Part shown: piece after piece, positions 48,801 to 62,600 of the stretch
Layout: every line of letters begins with the position of its first letter
Numbering within the stretch: position 1 is the first letter of the stretch
Source: Strigops habroptila
Lineage: Eukaryota > Chordata > Aves > Psittaciformes > Psittacidae
DNA length: 64,000 nucleotides
Direction of reading: 5' to 3'
NCBI RefSeq assembly: GCF_004027225.2
Contig: NC_044277.2
Span: forward strand, 134,198,057 to 134,262,056
Program-made: the position numbers and the translations under genes
Notes under the pieces: generated by a model
Databases searched by the model: none
What the model saw: the letters and a program-made list of their open reading frames with translations, nothing else
What the model was told of the DNA's origin: nothing

Positions 48801-49419
48801 CTGGCTACAGTATTAAGCTGGACTCAGTGCCACATTTTCACAACATGCAAAAATCTGGTTTTGAATTTCCTCTTCTTAAATTAAGACCAACATTTATCCA
48901 TCACTCATAAGAACACACTAGCTGGGATGAAACAAACATAGAAGACAGTTTTGTAACACATTGTGCCATCAAAGGGGAAAGGGTCGGTCTCTACAGGAAC
49001 TGGGAGTAAAGGACAAGATGTTGGCCAGATGAAACTGAAGGGTCCTTACACTGACCTGCAATCAGTGTGTGGTGGGAGAGCTAAAAGGAAAGCTACTCTT
49101 CCATTTATGTCATCTGCTTTACAATCTTATTAGTTTAATTCATTTTACTTGGTTCTGTTTATTAACTGTATATTTCAGCAATTACAGGATCATCTGTAGT
49201 GTGTTTATAAAATACAATACATGATCTGTTTTCCTTATTCAAATGCCAAAATATTTCCTGTGCTTCCATTCCATTTCACTGAAATAGGCTGATCTAAAAC
49301 AAATCTGCCCCAAGCCTATGCTAAAGCACCTCCCAAATGTCTTCTCTTCAAAGATAATGACCTCTATTAGAGGAGAAAGGAAAATAATCACAGTGTAATG
49401 CTTTCTGTAATTTCCATAC

Positions 49420-49623
49420 CATTTACCATTCCAAGGCTGAAGATGGCATTTACCAATGAGCCTCCTTTCCTGAAGTGATCTGTCATGTGCTCCAGCCAAT
49501 TTGCTTCTAAGCTGTTGACAGTCTGCCCGTTCCTGGAGATTCTCATAGGGATAGTCACTGTATAATATTGGCTGCATCTTTGTGGGGTTTTAGGCTTGTT
49601 GAAGAGAGCGAAGATCTCTGTTT
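49420..49623 (-). CDS. RFTN1: RFTN1 internal coding exon
   Basis: The exon completes the split Lys and encodes 67 codons plus one base: TEIFALFNKPKTPQ, RCSQYYTVTIPMRISRNGQT, ANWLEHMTDHFRKGG, LVNAIFSLGMVN. This is one of the most conserved parts of raftlin; the ANWLEHM-DHFRKGG block is near-identical in human. The acceptor is tttttggtag and the donor aatg|gtatgg. No catalytic motif is expected, since raftlin is a scaffold protein. Confidence 0.96.
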
Positions 49624-52600
49624 CTACCAAAAAGAAAAAATGGAGTAATGCAACAACTGTATCGTAACATTTCAGCTAAAACAATGTATAACCCACTGTT
49701 TGCCCTTGCCTGATTACACTGTGCAACTGCAAAAAATACTTTGGGATGTGGTTAACTCCTTAATACGTTTCTGCAGTGTCCAACATGGTACGGTCCCAAA
49801 ACCCAGTATGATATTTTGACTGCTGTTACAATAATTGTTACTAATAATGGATTCACTGGAACATTTAAAGACAGTAATATCTGAGTGCTAACGCACAACA
49901 CCCCTACTGGAGTTACCAGTGTAAGCCAAGACAGGAAAACATGCTCCAAAAACTGCTTTAAGTACTGTAGCAGTCACCAAATCACTAAAAATTAATGCAC
50001 AGAATACTTCTATTTTTCTACTGAATTAATTGTTAAAAGAGCTGTGACACTGAGGACAGTTCAAATATGAAATCTTATTGCAAGTTTAGGAGAAGCAGCA
50101 TTCTGTAGATCATGGCCATTAAGCTAAATAACTTGATTTTGATAATACAATGGCATGGAACCAGCAAGTAGTAGTCTCGTCTAAAGAAAATGCAATGAAT
50201 CTTTAATGTAGAGACTGGTTTGTCTCTAGCTAGCTGAATTGATTTTCTCTGTGTCTGAGCCAAGGTGAGACATTAACACATCAGCAAATGAATTTTGAAA
50301 GTGAAATCGTGAAGGGTCTTAGAAACAAGAACATTTTCTACAGTCTGCTCCATATTTTCTCCAGTATATCGTAGGAGCAATTAATGTAGGCTTACCATCA
50401 CAAAAAAAAGTCGTTGCTGACAGCAAAGCTCAGCTTTCACAGCCTTAAATTGGAAGCAAGTTGAAGTGCAGGTACATCCTTCAACTTCTCAGAAGAGTAC
50501 AACTATCAATGAAATTACCATTTTTTTTTTTTACATTAGGATTTTACTTATTAATGGACATGGAAATGAATGGTAACATTTCTATTGATTTCCAAATACC
50601 AAAAATTCTCTCAAAATAAATATAAAAAGACATGATATGAAATTCTTTCATTCAATAAGCTCCTCTTGTTACGAAGGTATTATATTCTAACCTCAAGTAT
50701 TAAAGAAAGAGATGTCAAGAGAAATGTTAAGACTGCTCTCTAACAAACGTCACTGAGCAAGTAGTGTGTAAATTGAAAAAGATATGAGAAGGGAGGTGCT
50801 CAGAGTCAGGCTGGCAGCACTTGAAGCAGAGAGCAGGAAGCTCACAATACAACCAAACGTGAAAAAGAAACCAATGATCTCAGATACAAACCATGAGACA
50901 AATAGAGTAAAAAGGAATAAACTGTTAACATGAATCCTCTTGCTGTTTACCATGTGTTTAGAAAGAACAAAATTACAATAATCCTAACTCAGAAGAGCAT
51001 ACACAGAAAACTTCTATGATAATTTTGATTCTGACACCCAAAATAGACTCGTGTTGGAAATTGAGATCTTTCTGGTGTGTATTATGACATTATACTAACA
51101 ATAGCAAATCATAGAACTGAAAATCCATAAGGAGATGATAATTTGTATTTTACACTGGGCTGTTGACAACACGCATTTAAGATGTGTGGGAGTCTATCAG
51201 TGGTTGACTTGGTTTGTCATCATTACCAACTGTATCCTACACCAGCCCTAACCACTGTTAAAGTAATGATTGACAACAGTTTTCACCAGCGAGCTTGACT
51301 GCTCAAGCATGGACAAAGACACCTTCAGTTTCGTTCTAGGTAACACAGCACTTTTGGACATACCATTGAAATATCTGTGCTTTGTTCACAGGCAAATCAT
51401 TCTCAAGACTGCTTTGAGGAGCCCTTGAACAAAAGGGAAAGTGTATGAGCACTACAAAATATTGAATTAAAAAAAAAAAAAAAGCAGCATAAAAATAACA
51501 GTTGAATAGTATAAAAGTTAAAATAAAGAATAAAATTAAGATTTCACAAATAGGAAGAAATATCACCTTTTTCCCCCTGAAGTTTTATGTAGGGAAGAAG
51601 GAGTTCAAAGAGTGGTAAATTCCTATGGAATAAGCGAGCTAACTGAAAAAAAAACCCAAAACAAAAACCCCCAAACCCCACACAAAACAACACTCAATGC
51701 TTTCTATCTTCATGTTCCCAAGGAAGGATGGAGAACTGGTGCCAAAGACTGAAATACATTTTCCATGGGAGGAAAAGGGAGTGCTGTAATAACAAGAATG
51801 CATACAAGAGTAATAAGGAAACCAGCAATGTTGTACAGGCAAGAGATCCTACTGTAGGTGAGCTGTCACACAAAACTGCCTTCTCAGACTTGGGAAGCAA
51901 TTGCATAATTCACCAATTAAAAAACAGTATGAGAAATAAATAAAGCCAAAAGGGACTCAGGGAAAGAAAGATAAATAAGGAAACGAAGTGCATTTTTAAA
52001 ATAACCTCTCTTACACGGCAAATCAGCAGCTGTATTAAATCCTGGGGTGTTACAGACAGAAGTTGGGAAGACTGGAGATGATCAGCTTCACGTTATACAG
52101 AAATATTAAGAACATGGTTACTTGCAGCAAAAGATTTTTTGTGTTCAGTATGGAGAACAGCATCAAAAAGAGTATTACCTTGGTAGGTTAACTCTCTCAA
52201 AGACTGCATATATAAAAAGAGAAGTAATTGGTCTGATTAGACTTGGAGATAAATAACTTAGAACTGTAACACCAAGTGAGGCTGTAAAATGTATAAGATT
52301 CTAGTGTAACCCAGAACAAATTATTCAATTTGCCTCTTTGCCCAACAAGAATTGAGGAAAGTCTGGTGAAAGGTTACTGGAGTGTGATCCAAATCTGATG
52401 GCAAAAAGACAATTACACCAAAATGCAACGGAAACCAAGACAATAGTCCAAAGAGGGTACAATGCAAAGTCATTCTTGGTCCTATATAAAAAAATCCCCA
52501 CAGGGGTAGGATTGTTCGACTGAATCTATGTAAGACATAAAGAATAGGGATAAATTAAAGTCAAGGACAGTAACAGCTGAAGAAATTCCATCTACATTCC

Positions 52601-53662
52601 TCTTATGTAGATTTGTAGCTTGTAAGGAAAATAAGCAAACTGGTAAGAGAAATGAGTGTACAGAGTTTTCTAGGATTTAAGCTAATATAGGAAAGAAAAG
52701 TATTGTGAGGTTTAAACTGGAAATGGGGCAAGAATTATTTACTTATGACTTCTCATTTTCTAAATTCCTCTTCTCTACATCCTATTTTGAACTACAATTC
52801 CTGTTATTCAAGTAACCTCCCCGCAACAATCCCCTTAAAGAGGGTATTTCGAGACCTCAGCAGAGACTTTTGGGTTTTGATGGTATAAAATGACATTTAA
52901 AAGGGGAAAGCACACCTGAGGAGAAATACGTCAAAGAAATGAAAGAAAGAAGACTGGTATTTGAAGAATAATCTTACCAAAAAATGAGAATTGCAAGACA
53001 AATTATTAGGAGCACCATTACCAAGAGGACCTTTACTATGAATTAGCAAACATGAGCCATTAACAAAAATAACTGCTGTTTGCCAGCAATTACAATTCTT
53101 ACTGTAGCATTGACCCCAGCCTGTCTATAGGATACTAGGATACTTCAGAGTACAGATCACATACATTCCTGCTGTTCCTGATGTGGTTTAATTTCAGCTA
53201 TCTGTTCACCTGCTACAAAGGGGCTAGCTGTGATAAGGCTTTGTGACTTATTCCTTCTATTGCTGCAAAACTTTATCAGGCAGATTAGCAGGGCTTTTTA
53301 TTCAAACAGACGAAAAGGATACAAAGATCAAGAGCTCTCAGGGTATCTCAACAAACACAGAAATGAACCAATTCAGCTGAACGGCAGATAAAAATAAGTC
53401 TTTACACTCAGGCATACAAACAGGCCATAACAAAGTGGCACCTGCTTATGTCATCTCTTCATTTGCCATGTGACTTACACTCGCTTGTTGTGAACCATGT
53501 AACCACGTTGAAATCAGGTTAAGTGGCTCATCTGGTGCACCTTTTCTTTGCTATTACAGCGGTAAGCTCCTCTCCGCATCCCCACCCCCCAAAGGAGCTG
53601 GGAACATAAAGGAGGCAATTTTAACTTGGCTTTTATGTTCGAGAGGTCACTGCAATACTTAC
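49624..53662 (-). other. RFTN1: RFTN1 intron (4.0 kb)
   Basis: AT-rich intron with a 15-A run ending near 51483 and an A/C-rich patch at about 51645-51690. No exon or named repeat is recognised. Confidence 0.65.
51645..51692. repeat. A-rich low-complexity tract with C runs
   Basis: Runs of A alternate with runs of three to five C (aaaacccaaaacaaaaaccc type). A similar tract occurs at 56604-56665. It is low complexity rather than an ordered tandem repeat. Confidence 0.6.
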
Positions 53663-54086
53663 TGCCAGTAAGTGGTTTTAAGCATCGTGCTGGTGTTTCA
53701 TTCTCCGCAAGTCCATTTGGCTTGTCTGCTGTTTCTTTTACACTTGGGTTCACATGTTGAAACTGTTCCTCGTTTCCCTTTGCAGACCTGAGATTCACCT
53801 CTTCAGCAGCCTGTCCTTCACCCCTCCAGTCCTCCCTGGATGGGGCACATTGGTCAGCACTTTCCTCACTTGTTGCTGGAGTACTGCATCCATTAATGCC
53901 ATCTGTTTTCTCGCCATCAGGTGAAGCGTGATCCTCAGGGTAATTTGAAACATTTTTATTATCTCTTGATTGCACAGAGTTGTTACTGGTGGGTGTCAGG
54001 GAGGCGCTGACAAGACAGTTCTTTTGGGAATGGTACTGAGGTATAATTCCAACAAATTTCAAGCCTTGACTTGCAGCATCTTGAAT
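53663..54086 (-). CDS. RFTN1: RFTN1 internal coding exon (variable linker)
   Basis: The 5'-most RFTN1 exon in the window, 141 codons plus one base. The acceptor is cgacttgtag (revcomp of 54087-54096) and the donor ggca|gtaagt. The opening IQDAASQGLKFVGIIPQYHS matches human almost residue for residue. The following ~115 residues form a Ser/Glu/Asn-rich, low-hydrophobicity linker with only scattered identities (for example DHAS near a Glu-Lys pair, CS-PA). The last codons (PLTG, then a split Lys) match the human PLSGK junction. A disordered, fast-evolving linker is inferred. Reading past the donor would give a spurious longer frame. Confidence 0.93.
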
Positions 54087-54302
54087 CTACAAGTCGAAGA
54101 AGATTATATTTTTAACTGTCAAACTGTCTTAGCTAAATCAAAACACAGAAAATAACACCCTTCAAGGCAGCTAGCATGTCATTTGGCTACTTTTGTCCAC
54201 TACCGCAAGAAATCGCCACGTTACATTTACATAAAAAGTTACATTCTACAGAAGCAGGGTGAGAAGTCCCCTAAACCATCTGAAATAACGTGAAGGTGGA
54301 GA

Positions 54303-54342
54303 AAACAAGAAAAGAAAGAAAAAAAAAAAAAAAGAGAGAAAA
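54303..54342. repeat. Purine-rich A tract
   Basis: A run of about 15-17 A flanked by aagaaag and gagagaa purine sequence in the RFTN1 intron. It could be the A tail of a decayed insertion or simple sequence; no adjoining element is recognised. Confidence 0.5.
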
Positions 54343-56603
54343 TGCCTACATATTTCTTCAGAAGGGATAAAGTGTGTTTGAAAAGTTTATTTATGCTAAA
54401 CTATCAGAAGTGATATTACTCACAAAAAGCTTTAGTATCAACCATAAGAAGTCTGGGACTTAATATTTCATCTTCTGCTGTATTAGGTGTGTGATTATGA
54501 CATCTATGCAAGGAAAAAGTTATTAATTCTTGCTGTTATATGCACCATTATAACAACAGTTGTTGTTTGTCCTATTTTGGATTGAGACACAAATGGTAAA
54601 CGTTCACATAACGACTACCTAAAAGCAAAGTTATTTTAATACATCACTTTTGGGAAGATACAGAACTCAGAATAGAAGAAGGTGTTGTGAGATTATAAGA
54701 AGAAAAATGGAAACTAAGGGTGCTATTATTAATCCTTTACACTTTAGGTAAAAGAGGAAAATGAAGGAAACAAATCACAAAAGATTCTAAGTAAAAAAAA
54801 AAATTGGGCTGGTAGTAATGACAATTATTAAAGCTGGAGTTAACAAAGGAAGGTCTAAGGTAAAGCAGGAAGAAATCTCTTCTAGGCAGACCCAGCACTA
54901 CGGATGCACCATCCATTCGAGTCACCAGCCCCACACTCCCTGAACCCACAAGAAGCGGCAGCGAGAGCCAGACTTCTGTGAAAATGTCTGAGTGTCTGCT
55001 GATTCATTTATGAGAATCCCCCACTGAAAGGAAAGGTTTCCATGTTGCCATGTAAGGCATATTCTTCATATAACAAGTCTAAACACACTTAAAGGAAATG
55101 CCTTGAGAATGGAGAAATAATTCCACTTTCTCTGGATACCATGCAATTCCAGAGAGTTAAAGTGTGTTAATTATTCTCTGAAGCTCAATTTAGTACAAAC
55201 TTACGTGAAACAGTTCAGAAACAGTTCAGGCTTTTTTCTTTTTAGCTTAGGAGGAAGGTCATTTCTCCATCTTCCCTACCCAGAATTACTTTTTTTATAA
55301 TGAATCACCTACTTCCTGGCAACGCGTTACTGTTCTGAACACACAAACCTACAGATGACACCTGATCAACAACAAGAACTTCCTCTTTCACACCACTATT
55401 GTATTTTCCATGTTAAATTAACTCTTGATTTTGTGATCACAGGAACTCAAACAGAGCTCTCCAGGAAACAAGGCAATGGGCTTCCCAGGTGTTTAGCCTG
55501 GTGAACATGGGATGCTGACTTAACTGAAAAGCTCATTGATAAAGAGGGCAATAACCTCCAAATAAAAACACTACTAGCAGTACCCTGATCAAATACCTGT
55601 CTACACAGGATGTTAGCATGTAACTAGCTTGCTCAGAAAGGTTGAAGTGAATGATAATGATAAATGCATTCATAATATACTTAATGGTCCTGACTCCTTG
55701 TTGTAACTATACAAATACTTTTTTATATAGTCAAGGATAGAGTTACAAATTCAGTTCATCTCTTACCCCTGATCTACAGACATACCACTACATTTGTTTA
55801 GTAGGTTGCAGGGCAGCTAATTATAGAAATGTAACTAGTATACAACTGTTAAGAGTTTGAGGAGAGTACATATGTAGCAATTTTATTGCTCCTGGTCAAT
55901 AAAGACTGCTTGTCAATCTACACCAGACTCTCCCACGCTGTGATTTGGATGAGAACAGCTTTCACAGCTATTGTAGCAATGTTTTACCATCTTGGCTCAC
56001 TCAAAAAAAATGTGTTTGTTCTAAGGAACACCTGATTCTGCGGTTTTTCTTCTGAGGTTCCTGTTCTCAGAATGGAAATAGGAGGAACTAAGAACTAAGT
56101 GATAGTCTAAACTGCACTGGCAGAGCAGTTAACAGTTTAGCAGAAAGACTGGGAAAAGAAACTGTATCTTCAAGGCCTTTCCCTTAAGGAAATCAGTGTT
56201 ATACAGAAAACAGAATCTTATTTAAACCTGTATTTCGAATTTTCCCAATTACATAAGGGGGAACCAAGCATTTCATTATTTTCAATAAAGCAAATTTAGC
56301 AGGAAATGTTACAACAGGACAATGTAAGCTGCAGAACAGCAAAGTGATGTATCAGCAGACATGAACAGTCCTTCCTTCCAACTTTCCACAAGACCATGGA
56401 GAGACTAACTCTCATCATAAATAAAGTACAAAGCCTGAACATTTCCAAACTACAAAAACAATTTGATTCTTCAGCATCCTGTTGAGAGTTAAATAGTACC
56501 AAATTGTAGTTGTCTTCACATCCAGAACGAATTATGCCATCCAGTATGCATTCACATTTCCTGTTTCCTGTATTTCAAATATTGAATATTTGAATAATAA
56601 TAA

Positions 56604-56665
56604 AAAACCCCAAAAAACTAAACCAAACAACAAAACAAAAACCCCAAATCAAAAACAAAACCCAG
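56604..56665. repeat. A-rich low-complexity tract with C runs
   Basis: A and AAC/CCC units in irregular order (aaaaaaccccaaaaaactaa type), resembling the tract at 51645-51692. The open frame reading through it is Lys/Asn/Pro-rich and not a credible protein. Confidence 0.6.
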
Positions 56666-59600
56666 ACTTAAATAAGCCCAAACCTCAGTACCCGGACAGG
56701 TCATGCCCAGGAGCTACACACATCCGAAGGGCTGTTTCTACCAGCCACCTATGGGTTTTGGACCCTTTGAGGCATCCTGCACTGGTTCACAGAGATATGT
56801 CTATTCCAGCCTTTTGGGAAAACATCTTAGCAGATGTAATGTTGGGAATCAGTATGAGGGCAACATATGCCATAAAGCAGAGGCAAAGCTGAACTGACTG
56901 GGAAGAACATGATGCTACTGTGACAGGGTCACCCAGAACATATTCCAGATCAGATAAGCACTACCATGGCTTGTCTTTCTGTACCGGTTTAGAGAACTAA
57001 CAAAGGGCCTTGTACTACCCCTTGTATGACTAAATGAGAAGAAAAAGCATAACAAGCAGACCAACTGCATCTCCCTCACTTACCACACCAGAAAAAAAGC
57101 TGGATCAAAAATGCCCTTACGTTAGGTGATCCACGCTAATTTCAATTGTTTTGCTGACTGTTTTTGTATTTTAAATATGCTACAGACTTGCTCTTTACAT
57201 CCTGGGACATTTTTAAAAGGGAAATTCCAACGAAATTTAAAAAAATAAAAATTCTTTAGTTCTTTCCCAAGACAGGAACAGAAACATATTTACTGTCTGA
57301 TAAAGTGCTGGGAGGATGATATTAACCACAAATACAAGAACAGGTCTCCATCACAAAAGATGTTACTGTTCAACAGCAGAAGCAGAACTTAACTCATTTT
57401 ACTCATTAAATCCCCAGGTGGGTACATCCAAATTTGTTTATAACCATCTTGCAACAAATTAGATTTATGCCAGTTTAAAAATAGAACCTGCTTAAAAAAG
57501 GGGTGAAATTTCATGTGTAGACAGGGCTGAGGCACTTAAAGAATTTAATGTCATCCCTGTAATTTGCTTGATTAGAAACCTGGCATTTTCCCTAAGGCGG
57601 GAGAAATGACAGATTTAGCCTTTGCTATCTGCAAAATAAGTATCAAATCTCCCACTAACTCTAGCAAGAATAGGAACAAGCACCACGGCCAACCCCGATG
57701 TGACATCCTTAACTGAATTTTAGCTGGGGCAATTTTGTTAACATTCTTAACATTTGTGAAGTGTTGGTGTTTATTTCAGAACTGACTGACCGCTATTTTT
57801 ATGCTGCATTTGCAAAAAAGGAACCTTCAGCAGCACAAAGCAGTGTCACTAAATATCATGTTGATGTAGCAAATTTATGTTCCATCTTTTCAAACACTTT
57901 TGGTTCTCTGGAAGGCTCCCTACCTAATCAGAAAATGGCTGAGAGTCTAATTTAAAGATCTCTAAAACCACACCTGGCAACAGTCTGGCTGAATGATGAA
58001 CTCCTCTTTTCTGGGAACTACTTGCTTTTAAACTATAGGCTTCACAGCCATGAAAGAAGTGCAGAGATTCCAGGTTGAAGCTTATTTTGAACAGCTACAT
58101 ACAGGTTTTCTTTCCAAGTCTATTTAGAATAAAGACACTTGGCAAGTTCATTGTACAGTTCGCATATTGTTTGTGACTCTGCATTTCTTCTTGTATCACC
58201 AGCTCCATAATAATTTCCTATTCATAGTGAGCATGATGTTCCTACTTACAAACACAGAAGCTCAAGGATATAGATCCCATGCTGAACAGAATGATACACT
58301 TATGTCAGCTTTGATAATTGCTTACAGGGTGATTCTGTACCATTTCTCCCATGGGATGGCACACAGCAAATCAAACACTTCCCACAAGCTCAGGATAGTA
58401 TTCCAACCACATCAATAAACATGGGAAATAATGCACAGCAATTTAATAATGAGGCTCTCTCCCTTGGATAGAGCTTTTCAAACAAATGATTTAATAAAAC
58501 AAGTGTTAGGAATTTCTTTTAACTCCTGTATGCCAGGAGCTGGACATTTTTGGGGATGCATCCAAAGGAAAACCAGTTTTACTAATGTCATCACGGCGCT
58601 CCAGTTTACAGGAGTCCTAAATGGTCTCAGGACTTATAATTCCTCATGAGCTGGAAAAAAACACCTTCAAAACCTAGGCACTAGGACTGAACATTTCATT
58701 AATAGGTTTGCTGTATGCTTCACAATATAAGAAGATACTGAAAGAATGTCTTAGCACCCCAGAAAGAGGACTGTTGCTAATGTAAAACCAAACAACAGAA
58801 ACAATTTACAAAGTGCACACATAGCAAAAACGTACTTTGAGAAAGGACAACATTCTCTAGGAGCAAGGAACTGATTTTCCCAATGGTCAGATGCATATAG
58901 TTAGTTCTGCAGTGAACTAAGGGAAGAAAGACTGCTACTTAGTCTTACTGATGGCCAAACATATGGCCTTTGAAACAATAGCTGTTTAATTTGCTCAGAG
59001 CTATTTAAACCAAGCATGAACTGTCTTAGCCAATAAAAGAAATGCTTGTCTGTCTGTGTGTTATTTGGTTGCTGTTCTTAAAAGAAAAATGTTAGAGTTA
59101 GATCTCATAATGTGCACCAGAAACAAGATCACTACATTTTTCTACCTTATTTTTAGGATTCAAGCAAATCTCCTATGACATAGCACCAGGGGTCTGCATG
59201 CAAAGAACATGATCTTGTGGTTTGAGGAGAACACTATGTACTTGCATGCCAGGAGTTGGAACTGGAAAAGGATGTTCAGGACTGCAGTCATTAGTACTTA
59301 GTACTACATGTTTCATCACAAATAACTGCACATCTCCCTTCTAGTTTGTGCATTTCTGAAAACAGATGTTTAAAATTAAGACAGGCTTTTAGTTTGCCTC
59401 TGCTATTTTCTGTAGGTCTCACATGAGAAGAAAGCAACAGTCATCAAGAGTTTACTGCTTATTTTAAAACCAACTAAGCTTAGCTAATGTTCTAAAGGAG
59501 AGGTTTAGTTCTTTCTAAACAACTCAAACTTCTGCAACTTTGGCATTTTTGCATCTCTAATACTATGTTACAAAAAAGAGAATTCTACTAATCAAACAGC

Positions 59601-62600
59601 AAACCAGCAACTACTGAGCATTTCTCTGTTCTGTTACTCTGACTCTGTTTCACTACTTGCAGACTTCCAAACCATGCAACCTTTCCGACTAGGATGCTCT
59701 GTCATTTAAGCCTGTACTTCCCATGCATTTTTAACTTTTTCCAGTTTATACTTGGCTATTTTGAATTTGAGATAGATAGTTCATGTTCATCTAAGTAGAT
59801 ATAAATGCAGCTTTTAGAAAGTCAAATCACAGTCTGCATTCAGGCTCTCAAATTATCAAGTATTTTCACTGTCAATTACATCAAAATAGGCCATCAGGGA
59901 TAAAAGACTGGAGGGATACCTTGAAAAATGTTACCATAATCCCAAACCACAGTGTTGTCCTTTAAGCAGTGTTGGTGACGGTGTGTATGTTGGTACTTTC
60001 AATGAAACCTTGACCAGAATTTTATTGTTTAGGAACTTTAGATAAGACTATTGGATTGAAGATGACAGACTCAAGAGAAGATAACAGGGTTCAAAACCAA
60101 ACCCAGAAGCTAAAAACTAATTAGTTTCTTGAAGAAGCAGATGTATGCTACCTTTCTGTCTCTACAGTACACAGCCCATTCAACAGAACCATTGACTTGA
60201 CATTTTAAGCTCCTGTTGCCTTTGTGGTAGAGCATAACAAGGCACTGAAGAGGGAAAAGAAAGCAAGCTTTGCAGTTGTACAGCATGCTCAGTGGTAGTA
60301 GCCTCTGCAAAAGGGAACCAAAAGCTACAAATAGAACAGGAAGAAATGTAGTAAAGCAAGTAGCTACTGCAACTTACTGCTATGCTGAATAAAACAGAAG
60401 ATAGGCTCTTAAGACAGTGCTGCCAAGAGATATTAAGTTACAGCAAGCTGTACATCTCCTGCTACTGAAGCCAAGGCAGGGATCAGAGTAACAATTTGAA
60501 ATTCCTCTTCAGCTTGTGTAAGCTGTACATTCATTCCCAAGAACAATATAATTATACTAAACATGTAGTGCAGCATAGTGCAAGTACATTTGTTCCTTTC
60601 AACATATCTCACTAAATGACAGCTCTTGAAACCACACTATCTAATCCTCTGTGGTCTTGAGTGCAATGATTATTCTCAGATTATTAACTTGTATTAGCAT
60701 CTGTTCCTTCATAGAGCTGGCAAAGGGTTAGACATTGTTAGACACAGGCTACAAAGGTTCAGCAACTGCAGCACCTGCCCAAAAGCCATGTAACACACAT
60801 GCATCCTCTCACCCTTGCCTAAACGGTGAAAAGAAATCCTGAATTTACCCACATCGTTTAAGATTTATTCCTTAAAAAGTGTTTTCGACCTGGGATAGAC
60901 TGCTACGGAATAGCCAGCTATGCTCACTCAACCTAAATATATGTGTAGAAACTCTGTCCCAAGCACTTGCTCTAGAGAACAAGCATTTTCAACATACAAG
61001 GTCTTGCGCATGAATCTTGTGAGAGAAGCTCCCACACTAATGGGTGAACAGAAGCAAGGGGAAAATAAAGCTTTATAGAGATGGATGGTTGAGTGTTGTA
61101 TCTAACAACTGTTTTAGCTGGATGAACATAATTCAGTATTTTTTGTAGAACATAAGAAAACAGTTACTTATTTGTGATCAACCAGCTCTAACGTGATTCA
61201 AAACTGGGACACTGGTTTAGTCCATCTCTGTCCTAAGCAATGAAAACAAAAAACCCAAAAGGTTCAGGACAACAGGAATAGTTTAAAGATGAAGAATTCA
61301 GTCTCAAACTTACAGACTTTGCATTTAATTTGCAGGGAACACTTTCTTTTATATCAACCAAAGTGTGTTTCTTTAAAATCACATTGTTTCATCAAGCCAT
61401 CTGCTACTCATAGCCAAAATTACGACTGGAACAATTTGCCCATATTTTATTTTAGTACAGTATAAAATATTATAATATTTATTGTTATTTCAAAAGAGAT
61501 ATTTTTCCCACCAGACAGAAGTGGGATCATTAAAAACATCTACATACTTTATAATATCTATTTTTATCTTGGTCAAGAGGATGACTCTGAAAGCTGCTGG
61601 GGGCAAAGGATTAGAACAGCACAACCAAGCTCCTGGGAGAGTCCTGAAAATAGTTTTGCAATGTTCGTGGAAGATATACATCAACACCACTCTTAGAGGG
61701 CTTAGTCAAAAGAACACAAGTTGAAAGAAGCTTAACCAGGAACAGATGTTTCCCTTCACACCAGGCTGTTTAAAATACAGTATATGCTATTTTTTACCAT
61801 CTCTTGTTATATATCCACTTACAAAATGTTAACAAAATACACTTTCATAAATATTATCACAGCAGGTCACAAACAGCTGAACCATTGATGTTGAGCCTCA
61901 CCTTCTGCTTCATGACCATATCTACTTCTAAGATCCAAATACTCACAAATAAAATAGGGGCTGTGTTTGCAATGAAAACATGTAGAAAACAAAGCAGTCA
62001 GCTAAGTGCTCTGCGATGGTTTTCATCACAATGTGCTAAAGAAATAAATGTTATATTGTTCTTTTGCAAATACCCTAGAGAGTGAAGGTTTTCGGGTGGG
62101 ATTTTTTGGGTTCGTTTTAAGGATGGAAATTATTTTAGAGAAGGCTGAGATCACGTGTAGATAAGTAATCCCAGGTAATAAACAGTACTCTGGAGGGGTC
62201 ATTTTCTAGCCACAGAAGCAAATTTGAACTGCTTATTCATTTGAAGAACAATCCTCTGAGCAATATTAAAGACTCGATTTTCTCCCTCTTCTATCTTTTA
62301 CTGCCACCTGCTCTGCCTGTATATCCTGCAGGAAATTTCTGAATAGGCCAGCTAAAACACATCTAAAATAATGTTTAGGATTACAATAACCATCTAAGGA
62401 ACCCTGGCATCAACAGAGCAATCAGAGACTTCACAGAAGAGATCCCTGTAAGACTGCAACAACAGTCAGGAGTCTAGTGCTCTTCAGAACACGTTAAGCT
62501 ACATCTCTTTGTTCCTTCTAAAAAAGAAATCTCAGGGCCAAGATTAAGAGTTGAAGAATAAAAAATGACGAACAAAAGGAGACAAGAATGTGAGCAATAC

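Larger units (their letters stand above)
41116..49419 (-). other. RFTN1: RFTN1 intron (8.3 kb)
   Basis: Holds a short sense CR1 end (43686-43762) and a long antisense CR1 split by another CR1 (44575-45850). A plus-strand open stretch of 156 codons at 42598-43068 has no recognisable similarity. The rest is unremarkable. Confidence 0.65.
22751..54086 (-). other. RFTN1: RFTN1 (raftlin) gene, 3' part
   Basis: Six minus-strand coding exons (54086-53663, 49623-49420, 41115-41000, 30052-29949, 28543-28462, 25153-24743) join in phase through GT-AG introns. They give 446 residues and a stop, against 578 residues in human raftlin as I recall it. The missing portion is the N-terminus, about 150 residues that carry the Gly2/Cys3 lipidation site in mammals. 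Raftlin is a lipid-raft membrane protein, best known in B cells. It supports B-cell receptor signalling and takes part in ligand uptake and Toll-like receptor trafficking. Conserved blocks (FVGIIPQYHS, NKPKTPQ, ANWLEHM-DHFRKGG, QGYDAIVVEQWTVL, NSLAMYGWQLTCVLPTPIVK, KQIVFLQRPSLPQK) identify it. The introns are long (1.4-10.9 kb). Confidence 0.95.

Noticed and set aside
46190..52860. Apparent similarity between 46194-46235 and 52783-52830 (gaactacaa... agtaacct)
   Set aside because: Only short matching words with gaps; too weak to call a repeat pair by eye.
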